Of a DNA stretch of 52,923 nt, positions 17,091 through 26,369 are shown in pieces. Below the pieces are notes generated by a model that saw only the letters and a program-made list of their open reading frames with translations, made no database searches and was not told the origin of the DNA. Origin of the DNA: Rhizocola hellebori (GTDB lineage Bacteria; Actinomycetota; Actinomycetes; Mycobacteriales; Micromonosporaceae); assembly GCF_016862955.1 (NCBI RefSeq), contig NZ_BONY01000065.1, positions 1 through 52,923 of the forward strand, written 5' to 3'. Both the position numbers and the translations under genes were made by a program. Position 1 is the stretch's first letter. Each line of letters opens with the position of its first letter.

Positions 17091-18089
17091 ATGCGGTTCG
17101 ACCAGTGCACCAATGACACGACCGGCCAACAGGACAAAATCTGCCAGTGGCTCTATGAGCGCACAGGCGCGGGCTGGCTCGCCGATGGCGGCTACTACTT
17201 GCTGGTTCAGCCCAGCCGGGTGGTGCTCATCCTGGTCATCGCGATCGTGGTGCGGGCCCTACTCAACCACACCATCAACAGGATTGTGACGCGAGCAGGC
17301 GAGGGCAAGGTGCCGGCCTTCCTTCGGCCGCTGCGCGAAAAGATGCCGACGGTCACCACGAGCACCAGCCTTTTCCCCGAGCGCCGCCGCCAGCGCGCCG
17401 CGGCCATCGGCTCGGTGCTCAAGAGCATGGTCACCGCGGCCGTCTTCGCGGTGGCCTTCCTGATGATCCTCGACGTGTTCGGCTTCAACCTGGCGCCGCT
17501 GCTGACCAGCCTCGGCATCGTCGGTGTGGCGCTGGGCTTCGGTGCGCAGACTCTGGTCAAGGACCTCATCGCGGGCCTGTTCATGTTGCTGGAAGACCAA
17601 TATGGGGTGGGCGACGTCATCGACACCGGTGAGGCGGTCGGCGTCGTCGAGTCGGTCGGGCTGCGCACGGTGACCATTCGCGACGTCCGCGGCGTGCTCT
17701 GGTATGTCCGCAACGGAGAGATTATCCGGATCGGCAACAAGAGCCAGGGCTGGGCGCAAATCATTATCGATGTACCGGTCGGCTTCGGATCGCTCGAGGA
17801 GGCCTTGGCCGCATTACGGGAAGGTATCGACTCCTACGTGGCCGAAGGGGAACATGCCACCGACTTCCTCGAGCCACCACAGGTGCTTGGCGTCGAACAG
17901 ATAACAGTCGATGGCGCGGTGATTCGGGTGACCTGCAAGACCAGTTCGGAACGTCAATGGGAAGTGCAACGTGAACTGCGCCGTCGCCTCACCGAGGTCC
18001 TTGAAGCCTCAGGCATCTCGGCCCAGATGATAGCGGCGCGAGCCATTCGGCCGACCGTTCCGACTGACACTTCATCAGCTCAACCATAG
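17091..18089 (+). CDS. MscS-type mechanosensitive channel
   Basis: A 332-residue inner-membrane channel. The pore helix and following region GVALGFGAQTLVKDLIAGLF, then LLEDQYGVGDVID, are the MscS hallmark. Hydrophobic helices lie at about residues 42-62, 113-133 and 140-165, and a cytoplasmic beta domain follows. It would release solutes on hypo-osmotic shock. An extra cysteine-containing polar N-terminus (about 40 residues, FDQCTNDT...KICQWL) precedes the first helix. TAACAA lies 6 nt before the ATG, a near match to the leaderless pattern. The family call is firm. Confidence 0.9.
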   Translation: MRFDQCTNDTTGQQDKICQWLYERTGAGWLADGGYYLLVQPSRVVLILVIAIVVRALLNHTINRIVTRAGEGKVPAFLRPLREKMPTVTTSTSLFPERRRQRAAAIGSVLKSMVTAAVFAVAFLMILDVFGFNLAPLLTSLGIVGVALGFGAQTLVKDLIAGLFMLLEDQYGVGDVIDTGEAVGVVESVGLRTVTIRDVRGVLWYVRNGEIIRIGNKSQGWAQIIIDVPVGFGSLEEALAALREGIDSYVAEGEHATDFLEPPQVLGVEQITVDGAVIRVTCKTSSERQWEVQRELRRRLTEVLEASGISAQMIAARAIRPTVPTDTSSAQP

Positions 18090-18219
18090 GGTCTAGCGCA
18101 TCATCGGCCAATCGGGCAGAATCACGCCACGAGAAGCCACACGAGGGATACCCTCTGGCGCAACGCCGCGCCGGACCTCCTCGAGCCGAAACGAGAATGA
18201 TCGATGGAGGATAGTCGAG

Positions 18220-19539
18220 GTGCCACACCCCGTTAGCACCAGCTCTACCCCTCCGGATCCGCAGAGCGAAGAGCGAACCGCCACCTATGGAGAGGTCTTC
18301 GCGAGCAAGGAGTACAGGGCTGTTTTTGCTGCAACCGTGCTGTCGTGGGTGGGCGATTATCTTGCCAAGATCGCGGTAACGTCTCTCGTTTTCGCCCAGA
18401 CCGGCTCGGCCGCGGCCGCGGCCGCCACCTTCGCCATCAGCTTCGCCCCGTGGCTGCTGATGGGTCCCGTGCTCACCGCGCTTGCCGACCGGCTGCCCAA
18501 ACGCACCGTGATGATCGTCAGCGACCTTGCCCGCATGATGTGCATCGCGCTGGTGGCCCTTCCCGGTCTGCCGATCCCGGTCATCATCGGCCTGCTTTTC
18601 CTTACCGCCCTTGGCAATCCGCCCTACGACGCATCACGATCGTCGCTGCTGGCCACGCTGCTGCCCGGCGACAAGCTGGTGGTGGGCCTTTCCCTGCAGA
18701 TCAGCTTCGGCCAGGCCGCCCAGCTTTCGGGTTACCTCACCGGCGGCGTGCTCGCCGCGATCAACCCCCGCGCCGCCATCCTGATCGACTCGGCGACCTT
18801 CGGCCTCTCGGCGATTCTGCTCGCCCTGTTCGTCAAGCACCGTCCGGCGACGGTCGCGGGCGAGCGCCGCAACATTCTGCGCGAGACCGGCGAAGGCTTC
18901 TCGATGGTGTTCGGCACCCCGGCGCTACGCGCGATCACCCTGCTCATCTTCTCGGGCATGTTGTTCGGAGCGCTGCCCGAAGGGCTGGGCGTGGTCTGGG
19001 CGGACAGCCTTAACCCCAGCAGCCCCGCCGAAAGGGGCCTCTACCAAGGCTTGATCATGTTATCCCCGGCGGTCGGGTTCATCCTCGGCGGATTGATCGT
19101 CGGGCGGCTGGTCAGCCCCACCCGAAGGCGTGCCCTCATCCGGCCGCTGGCCATCTGCGCCCCCGCCACCCTGATCCCCTCCATCTTCCACCCACCGCTG
19201 GCCCTGGTGTGCGCCATGGGAGTCGGGCTCGGCTTCTGCATCGCGGGCGTGCTCCCGGCCGCCAACGGGCTTTTCGTGCAAGCCCTGCCAAACACCCACC
19301 GCGCACGGGCTTTCGGCGTCGTGCAAAGCGGAATGCAGCTGATCCAAGGGTTCTCGATCATCGCGGCTGGCTGGATGGCCCAACCGGCCAGCAAACTGCC
19401 GGTGGTGATCGGCTTGTGGAGCATCGTCGGCATCATCGTGATGGCCCTCACCGCAGTCCTGCTGTGGCCGAACAAAGACGGCTTCGCCACCGCCATCGAG
19501 CGCGCCCGCCTCATCAACGAGGCCCCCGCCGCCGGCTAG
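18220..19539 (+). CDS. MFS transporter
   Basis: A 439-residue major facilitator protein with about 12 hydrophobic segments. The loop between helices 2 and 3 contains ALADRLPKRTVMI, a motif-A-like sequence, and the central loop (KHRPATVAGERRN) separates the two halves. The overall pattern (VFAATVLSWVGDYLAKIAVT at the start) resembles MDR-type exporters with unknown substrates. The GTG start has GGAGG 9 nt upstream. The 130-nt upstream region contains only a weak GAGGG/CCCTC inverted repeat near 18145. No neighbouring biosynthetic gene indicates a substrate. Confidence 0.85.
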   Translation: MPHPVSTSSTPPDPQSEERTATYGEVFASKEYRAVFAATVLSWVGDYLAKIAVTSLVFAQTGSAAAAAATFAISFAPWLLMGPVLTALADRLPKRTVMIVSDLARMMCIALVALPGLPIPVIIGLLFLTALGNPPYDASRSSLLATLLPGDKLVVGLSLQISFGQAAQLSGYLTGGVLAAINPRAAILIDSATFGLSAILLALFVKHRPATVAGERRNILRETGEGFSMVFGTPALRAITLLIFSGMLFGALPEGLGVVWADSLNPSSPAERGLYQGLIMLSPAVGFILGGLIVGRLVSPTRRRALIRPLAICAPATLIPSIFHPPLALVCAMGVGLGFCIAGVLPAANGLFVQALPNTHRARAFGVVQSGMQLIQGFSIIAAGWMAQPASKLPVVIGLWSIVGIIVMALTAVLLWPNKDGFATAIERARLINEAPAAG

Positions 19540-19541
19540 TG

Positions 19542-19651
19542 CCCGGCCGCAGGCCGGTGGGAGCCGGCCGAGGCGCCGCCAGGCGCTAACGAACCGGGCG
19601 GACCCGGCCGCAGGCCGGTGGGAGCCGGCCGAGGCGCCGCTAGGCGTTAAC
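19542..19651 (+). repeat. Two 49-bp direct repeats, 61 bp apart
   Basis: Copies at 19542-19590 and 19603-19651 differ at two C/T positions. The unit starts CCCGGCCGCAGGCCGG and ends with AGGCGYTAAC. It is internally palindromic (CCGGCC elements and GGCGCC), so each copy can fold. The second copy ends in TAAC, part of the putative globin -10 element. Confidence 0.85.
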
Positions 19652-19653
19652 CT
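19648..19653 (+). promoter_or_regulatory. Putative -10 element for leaderless glbO mRNA
   Basis: TAACCT is placed 6 nt before the GTG at 19660 and overlaps the end of the second 49-bp repeat copy. No properly spaced Shine-Dalgarno sequence precedes the GTG. Confidence 0.4.
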
Positions 19654-19659
19654 TGGCGG

Positions 19660-20052
19660 GTGACGGATCAACTCACCCCAGCCGACTATTACGCCGCCCT
19701 AGGCGGCGAGGACACGTTCCGCATTCTCGTGGACGAGTTCTACGCCGGCGTGGCGTCCGATCCGCTGTTGCGACCGCTCTACCCCGAAGAGGACCTCGGC
19801 CCGGCCAACGACCGGCTGCGCAAGTTCCTCATCCAATACTGGGGCGGGCCGAACACCTACTCGCAGGAGCGCGGACACCCGCGCCTGCGCCAGCGCCACG
19901 CGCCCTTCCGGATCACCCACGCCGAGCGCGAGGCGTGGCTCAAGCACATGCGCCACGCGGTCGACATCCTGGAGCTGAGCCCAGAGCTGGACAAGATGCT
20001 CTGGGACTACCTGGAGCGTGCTGCGCTATTCATGGTCAACTCCGAGCAGTAG
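19660..20052 (+). CDS. glbO: Group II truncated hemoglobin
   Basis: A 130-residue heme protein of the trHbO family, which binds oxygen and is linked to aerobic metabolism or to handling of reactive oxygen and nitrogen species. Diagnostic segments are LYPEEDL, FLIQYWGGPNTYS and RGHPRLRQRHAPF, which contains the proximal His, followed by the conserved Trp of EAWLKHM. The tail MVNSEQ is the usual family ending. Its last seven codons, including the stop, are the beginning of the first copy of a 63-bp tandem repeat. The start GTG probably belongs to a leaderless transcript. Confidence 0.93.
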   Translation: MTDQLTPADYYAALGGEDTFRILVDEFYAGVASDPLLRPLYPEEDLGPANDRLRKFLIQYWGGPNTYSQERGHPRLRQRHAPFRITHAEREAWLKHMRHAVDILELSPELDKMLWDYLERAALFMVNSEQ

Positions 20053-20194
20053 CGAAGCGCTGCGACGGAGTTCACCATGAACCGGCAGCTCAGCATGGTC
20101 AACTCCGAGCAGTAGCGAAGCGCTGCGACGGAGTTCACCATGAACCGGCAGCTCAGCACGGTGAACTCCGAGGGGTAGCGAAGCGCTGCGACGG
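20031..20194 (+). repeat. 63-bp tandem palindromic repeat containing the glbO 3' end
   Basis: Two full copies (20031-20093, 20094-20156) and a diverged partial third (20157-20194). Each unit begins with the last glbO codons and stop, then forms a long hairpin: GGTCAACTCCG pairs with CGGAGTTCACC (one mismatch) around an inner stem AGCG-AAG-CGCT. The third copy carries the G that makes the outer left arm GGTGAACTCCG, but it lacks the right arm. The repeats could terminate glbO transcription or stabilise its 3' end. Confidence 0.9.
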
Positions 20195-20216
20195 TGGGTT
20201 GATCGTTACATACGGT

Positions 20217-21455
20217 ATGCGCCGTTTGCTTGTGGCTTCGTTGACCGCTCTGCTGGCGTTCGCCGCTCCTGCCGCTGCCTCGTCCGGCGGGTCGCAGGTG
20301 ACCGCCGATCCCGTGGACTGGACGCCGCATGTGCTCGACGGCGACATCCGCGCGATCGCCGTGGTGGGCGACACGGTGGTGGTGGGCGGCGATTTCACCA
20401 CGGTCAGCGACAGCGAGGGCGACGCGACCTACGAGCGGTGGTACCTGTTCGCGTTCAGCCTCTCCACGGGCGAGGTGCTGCCCTTCGAGCCGTACCTCGA
20501 CGGCCCGGTGATGGCGCTGGAACCGGGGCCGGACAACACCGTCTACGTCGGCGGCAGGTTCGAGTACGTGGCCGACCGCCGCCAGCGTGGCATCACCCAG
20601 CTGGATCTGGAATCGGGCTGGCCGGTGGACAGGTTCCGGGCCGGGCTGGATTGGGGCGACGTCCGCGGCATCCAGGCCACCCCGGCGGGCCTTTTCATCG
20701 GTGGCACCTTCGGCAAGGTGAACGGGATCAGCCGGGTCGGCCTGGCCCGCCTGGACGGGGTGACCGGCGCGGTCGACCCGCGTTTCGACGCGAAGCTGTC
20801 GGCCAAGGAGATCGGGCGGGTGAAGGTGGAGGACATCGCCGTTTCCCCGGCCGGTGACCGGCTCATGGCCGTGGGCGCGATCACGCAGGCCGGATCGGAC
20901 GAGCGGACGCAGGCGGCCATGTTCGACCTGACTACCGGCCGCGCCACGCTGTCGGGCTGGTCGACCGAGGTCTTCAAGCCGAAGTGCCGGGAGGGCTTCG
21001 ACACCTACATGCGGGCCGTGGACTTCTCCCCCGCCGGCGACTACTTCGTCATCGTGACCACCGGCCGGTCAAGCAGCCCCACCAGCATGTGTGATGTGGC
21101 GGCCCGCTTCGAGACCTACCGGTCCGGGCCGCAGCAGCCGACCTGGGTCAACCACACCGGCGGGGACTCGCTCTACGCCGTCGAGGTCGGGCCGCAGACG
21201 GTCTATGTCGGCGGGCACCAGCGATGGATGGACAACCCGGAGGGCCACGAGTCGGCGGGCCCGGGCGCGGTGAACCGGGTGGGCCTGGCTTCCATCGACC
21301 CGGTCACCGGACGGGCCACCGATTGGAACCCGACCCGGAGCCGTGGCGTGGGCGTACGGGCATTTGCGCTCACTGATCGCGGGCTGTTCGTCGGCTCGGA
21401 CACCGACGTGCTCGCCCGCGAATACCACGGCCGGATCGGCATGTTTCCCTACTAG
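20217..21455 (+). CDS. Secreted beta-propeller-like protein
   Basis: A 412-residue exported protein. A signal peptide (LLVASLTALLAFAAPAAA) is followed by a repeat-rich all-beta region in which the pattern VYVGGxF recurs: VVVGGDFTTV, VYVGGRFEYV, LFIGGTFGKV and VYVGGHQRW, with a last LFVGSDTDV. The spacing suggests blades of a propeller, similar to secreted actinobacterial proteins of unknown function. The ATG at 20217 is chosen because it starts the signal peptide directly; the frame remains open upstream only because the 63-bp repeats lack stops in it. Ligand or enzymatic activity cannot be deduced. Confidence 0.75.
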   Translation: MRRLLVASLTALLAFAAPAAASSGGSQVTADPVDWTPHVLDGDIRAIAVVGDTVVVGGDFTTVSDSEGDATYERWYLFAFSLSTGEVLPFEPYLDGPVMALEPGPDNTVYVGGRFEYVADRRQRGITQLDLESGWPVDRFRAGLDWGDVRGIQATPAGLFIGGTFGKVNGISRVGLARLDGVTGAVDPRFDAKLSAKEIGRVKVEDIAVSPAGDRLMAVGAITQAGSDERTQAAMFDLTTGRATLSGWSTEVFKPKCREGFDTYMRAVDFSPAGDYFVIVTTGRSSSPTSMCDVAARFETYRSGPQQPTWVNHTGGDSLYAVEVGPQTVYVGGHQRWMDNPEGHESAGPGAVNRVGLASIDPVTGRATDWNPTRSRGVGVRAFALTDRGLFVGSDTDVLAREYHGRIGMFPY

Positions 21456-21500
21456 CCCGCACCAGCCGCCCCACCGCGAGCAGCCTTGCGGGCCAGGGGC

Positions 21501-22079
21501 CTAGAGCAGGATCCCGCCGTCGCCATGGAGCCAGTCGACGAAGGTGGTCGACACGGAGGCGGCACAGTCAACGATTTCGAGCAGCAGCGCGTCGTGGATG
21601 CCGGCCCGCAGGGGGACCTGCCACTCGGCATATATGGGCAGTTGGCCGCGCTCGGTAGGGTCGCCGACATACGCCTTGGCGAAACGGCGGGCATGGTTCC
21701 ACTCGTTGACCGCGCGATAGGCGAGCTCAGAAAGCTCGGGGGAAACGGTCGCGTGCGGCCTCGTGCGGATCACCAGGATCTCGTCATCGGGGCCCTCGAT
21801 GGCGAAGAGCAACGCGTGGCGTTCCCAGAGCGCCAGCAGGCTCGCCTCGCCGTCGGAGAGGTGCCGCACATCGAGAAGATCGAGGGTTGAGGCCACCCGC
21901 CGCAACGTTATCGGTGGGTTGATGTCGGCCACGAGCGCCGTGGGCGCGGGTGGCAGCCGGTCGAGCATGGATAAGTCATCGGGACAATGCATAGAGTCAC
22001 GCTGCATCGGCACCATCCTCTCCCGGGTTGTCTCCCCCCGTTCAGGTTGGTCAGACCACCGCCACGAAAACCACGCCAT
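21501..22079 (-). CDS. YbjN domain-containing protein
   Basis: A 192-residue protein with a YbjN fold (type III secretion chaperone-like) at about residues 50-185. Family-type segments are the ITLRRVASTLDLLDV start, WERHALLFAIEG, SELAYRAVNEWNHARRFAKA and the C-terminal VDWLHGDGG. Actinobacterial YbjN proteins are cytosolic and of unclear function. The ATG at 22079 has GGGGGC about 9 nt upstream. The 181-nt region between it and the next upstream gene end (22080-22260) contains no convincing ORF or RNA gene. Confidence 0.75.
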   Translation of the reverse strand: MAWFSWRWSDQPERGETTRERMVPMQRDSMHCPDDLSMLDRLPPAPTALVADINPPITLRRVASTLDLLDVRHLSDGEASLLALWERHALLFAIEGPDDEILVIRTRPHATVSPELSELAYRAVNEWNHARRFAKAYVGDPTERGQLPIYAEWQVPLRAGIHDALLLEIVDCAASVSTTFVDWLHGDGGILL

Positions 22080-22260
22080 CGTCCACGCCCCCTTCTTCAG
22101 CGAATGCCAAGGGTTCCCTCCCCCGTGACCGATGCGAGAGAAAGACGATGCTGAGTGGAGCCGCCCGCCTACCCTCAGTAGATCCCGAGGCGTGAGGCTA
22201 CCCGTACAGCCCCGGTTTCGTCAGCCCCTTACCGACGGTCCCAAACCAAAAGTATGAGCC

Positions 22261-22830
22261 CTACCGGCCATGTAGATGGTTGACTATCGGCCGAACGGTT
22301 AACTGACTTTGTTGCCGGTGCCAAGCTTGCCCCAACGGGGACGCCAATGCCGTCCACGGGCCTGTGACGCGGATCTCAATCGGGTCGGCTTGGGCAAATC
22401 CCATCCGGACCATCGCCTGCACCAATCGCTGCGTCACGGTGAACGACGTTCCGTCCACATCGGACACTCCCGTGATCACCTCGTGGTCGAGCAGGGCGTC
22501 GCGGATCGCGCGCTCGCCGGCCCGGCCAGCCAGCTCCCTGAGCGTCTTGGCGGCCGCCTGGGCGGCACCCAGTACCGACGAGAGGGGAACGACCTCAACG
22601 GTGCTGGCAGCCGCCGGCGGCAGGGCCACCACCCACTGGGCATCGCGGGGTGTTCCGTCCTTGGCAGCGAACACCCGGTCGCCCTGCACCGGCGTGGGCA
22701 GCGACACCGAAACCAATACCGACCAGGGCAGCAGCCCCCACGCCCGATCGCCTCGCAGGCGGATCAGCGCGCCGGCGTCGAACCGCAACAGCCGCCGCGC
22801 GAACTGCGCCAGATCTACGTCTTGAGCCAC
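22261..22830 (-). CDS. Conserved actinobacterial protein of unknown function
   Basis: A 189-residue protein that I do not recognise as a named domain. It has no signal peptide or obvious membrane helix. Visible features are the N-terminal LAQFARRLLRFDAGALIRLR, a hydrophobic LLPWSVLVSVSLPTP, an Ala-rich helix (LGAAQAAAKTLRELAGRAGE) and a C-terminal VRMGFAQADPIEIRVTGPW. It overlaps the thioesterase gene by 16 nt and ends the ettA-thioesterase unit. Translational coupling suggests a role with one of those partners, but the sequence does not show which. Confidence 0.65.
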   Translation of the reverse strand: MAQDVDLAQFARRLLRFDAGALIRLRGDRAWGLLPWSVLVSVSLPTPVQGDRVFAAKDGTPRDAQWVVALPPAAASTVEVVPLSSVLGAAQAAAKTLRELAGRAGERAIRDALLDHEVITGVSDVDGTSFTVTQRLVQAMVRMGFAQADPIEIRVTGPWTALASPLGQAWHRQQSQLTVRPIVNHLHGR

Positions 22831-23216
22831 GGCTTGAGAAAGTCATGCTCGGCCGCAGAAAGCCGGCGTGGGCGGCGCTTGACGAGGTCGTAGGGAACCA
22901 GCACGGAACGCGCCCGGCTGGCGATGAGCTCGCCGTCGTAAAGCTCGTAGGCCACGGTGAAATGGGCCGTGCGCAGCTCTTCGATCCACAGCTCGATGCG
23001 CACGGGATCGCCGTAGTCCACCGGCCGCAGGTAGTCGACCTCATGGCGGGACACCACGATGCCGTCCTCCATCGAGGTGACACCGGCCTGCCTGGCGCCC
23101 ACGAACATCAACGCCACCCTCGCTTCCTCGTAGAGGGTGAGGAAACGGGCATTGTTGACGTGTCCGTAGGCGTCCAGGTCAGACCAGCGCAAAGCGCATT
23201 CGTAGGTGAACCGCAC
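22815..23216 (-). CDS. Acyl-CoA thioesterase (4HBT/hotdog)
   Basis: A 133-residue single hotdog-fold thioesterase. The 4-hydroxybenzoyl-CoA thioesterase motif WSDLDAYGHVNNARFLTLYE is near residue 10, with the catalytic Asp at DLD. It should hydrolyse acyl-CoA esters in the cytosol; the physiological acyl group is unknown. The frame is open upstream through ettA, but the GTG at 23216 gives the family N-terminus (VRFTYECALRW) and begins 7 nt after the ettA stop. Such thioesterases next to ettA are common in actinobacteria, to my knowledge. Confidence 0.88.
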   Translation of the reverse strand: MRFTYECALRWSDLDAYGHVNNARFLTLYEEARVALMFVGARQAGVTSMEDGIVVSRHEVDYLRPVDYGDPVRIELWIEELRTAHFTVAYELYDGELIASRARSVLVPYDLVKRRPRRLSAAEHDFLKPWLKT

Positions 23217-23223
23217 GGCTTGC

Positions 23224-24900
<1,677 letters not shown>

Positions 24901-24926
24901 TCGAGAATCCTCCCAGATGGTCTTAG

Positions 24927-24932
24927 TAGGCT
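24927..24932 (+). promoter_or_regulatory. Putative -10 element for leaderless otsA mRNA
   Basis: TAGGCT ends 6 nt before the otsA ATG. The only purine-rich sequence, AAAGG, directly abuts the ATG and is too close to act as a ribosome binding site. Confidence 0.4.
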
Positions 24933-24938
24933 CAAAGG

Positions 24939-26369
24939 ATGGTCCAAGGTAGTCCGTTCGTCGTAGTCGCCAACCGTCTTCCGGTAGACGAGGTGAGCGA
25001 TGACACACCCGCGGCCCGGACCACCGGCGGCCGCAGGTGGCGGCCAAGCCCCGGCGGCTTGGTCACCGCGCTGCACCCCGTCCTCGTCGAGCACAGCGGC
25101 ACCTGGATCGGCTGGTCCGGGTCACCGGGACCGGCGCCGGAGCCTTTCGAGGTGGACGGGATCAAGCTGGTACCCGTGACGCTCACCCACGACGACGTTG
25201 AGCGTTATTACGAGGGTCAATCCAATTCAACCATCTGGCCGCTTTACCACGATGCAGTGGAGCCCCCTATCTACAGGCGGCGCTGGCGCGACGCCTACCG
25301 CGAGGTCAACCGGCGCTACGCCAAGGCAGCGGCCGAGGTGGCCGCCCCGGGAGCGACGGTATGGATTCAGGACTACCAGTTGCAGCTTGTGCCCGCGATG
25401 TTGCGGGAGATGCGACCCGACCTGCTGATCGGGTTCTTTCTGCACATCCCTTTTCCGCCGATCGAGCTTTTCATGCAGCAGCCGCAGCGCACGGAGGTGC
25501 TGCGCGGTCTACTCGGCGCCGACCTTGTCGGATTCCAGCAGCGGCTCGCGGCACAGAATTTCCTTCGCCTGGCCAAGCACTTGCTTGGTACGCCGTACTC
25601 GGGGAACGTTTTGGAGTATGAGGGCCGCAAGGTGAAGGCCGACGCCTTTCCCATTTCCATCGATGTCGGCGAGATGCAGCGCCTGGCCGACAACCCGCTC
25701 GTGCGGGAACGCGCGCTCAAGATCCGTTCCGAGCTGGGTGATCCAAAGACGGTGATCCTTGGCGTCGATCGGCTTGATTACACCAAGGGCATCGAACATC
25801 GACTGAAGGCTTTCCGCGAGCTCCTGGCCGACGGCAAGCTCAGCGTGCCCGAGTCGGTAATGGTGCAGGTAGCGACGCCGAGCCGGGAGCGGGTGGAGCA
25901 CTACCAGGCCTTGAGGGTCAAAGTGGAGCGTGAGGTGGGCAGAATCAACGGCGACTTCGGCAGGGTCGGCGTGCCTGCGGTCCATTACCTACATCAGTCG
26001 TACAGTCGAAGCGAGTTGGCCGCGCTGTATTGCGCGGCCGATGTGATGATGGTGACCCCACTGCGAGACGGCATGAATCTGGTGGCAAAGGAATATGTGG
26101 CAGCGCGTGCCGAGCATGGCGGCGCGCTCGTGCTCAGCGAATTCGCGGGCGCGGCCGGAGAGCTGCGTCAGGCGTTTCTTTGCAACCCGCATGACCTTGA
26201 CGGAGTCAAGGAAGCCCTCATGCGTGCCGTCAATGTCGACCCCCACGAGGCCCGTCGACGAATGAGCGTCATGCAGCGACACCTACGCCGCCATGACGTA
26301 GCCGCATGGGCATCGGATTTCTTGCAGACCCTGGCCGAAATCGGTAACACCACGGAGATCCGGGCATGA
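24939..26369 (+). CDS. otsA: Trehalose-6-phosphate synthase
   Basis: A 476-residue GT20 glycosyltransferase that joins UDP- or other NDP-glucose to glucose 6-phosphate. It begins with [10 protein letters not shown] and a Gly-rich GGLVTAL loop. It contains [24 protein letters not shown], the phosphate-binding [18 protein letters not shown] and the nucleotide-binding [15 protein letters not shown]. Length is normal. It overlaps the downstream phosphatase fusion by 4 nt, so synthesis and dephosphorylation of trehalose 6-phosphate are coordinated. Trehalose serves as an osmolyte and a carbon reserve. Confidence 0.95.
   Translation: MVQGSPFVVVANRLPVDEVSDDTPAARTTGGRRWRPSPGGLVTALHPVLVEHSGTWIGWSGSPGPAPEPFEVDGIKLVPVTLTHDDVERYYEGQSNSTIWPLYHDAVEPPIYRRRWRDAYREVNRRYAKAAAEVAAPGATVWIQDYQLQLVPAMLREMRPDLLIGFFLHIPFPPIELFMQQPQRTEVLRGLLGADLVGFQQRLAAQNFLRLAKHLLGTPYSGNVLEYEGRKVKADAFPISIDVGEMQRLADNPLVRERALKIRSELGDPKTVILGVDRLDYTKGIEHRLKAFRELLADGKLSVPESVMVQVATPSRERVEHYQALRVKVEREVGRINGDFGRVGVPAVHYLHQSYSRSELAALYCAADVMMVTPLRDGMNLVAKEYVAARAEHGGALVLSEFAGAAGELRQAFLCNPHDLDGVKEALMRAVNVDPHEARRRMSVMQRHLRRHDVAAWASDFLQTLAEIGNTTEIRA

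Noticed and set aside
20031-20194. CRISPR-like array
   Set aside because: Units are contiguous 63-bp copies without unique spacers, there are no cas genes, and the unit contains the glbO stop codon.
19653-20216. N-terminal extension of the secreted propeller protein through glbO and the repeats
   Set aside because: The extension is out of frame with the well-supported globin and has no signal peptide; the ATG at 20217 starts directly with one.
22080-22260. Small RNA or small ORF between the YbjN gene and the unknown gene
   Set aside because: No stable hairpin with flanking signals and no protein-like frame could be found in this 181-nt stretch.
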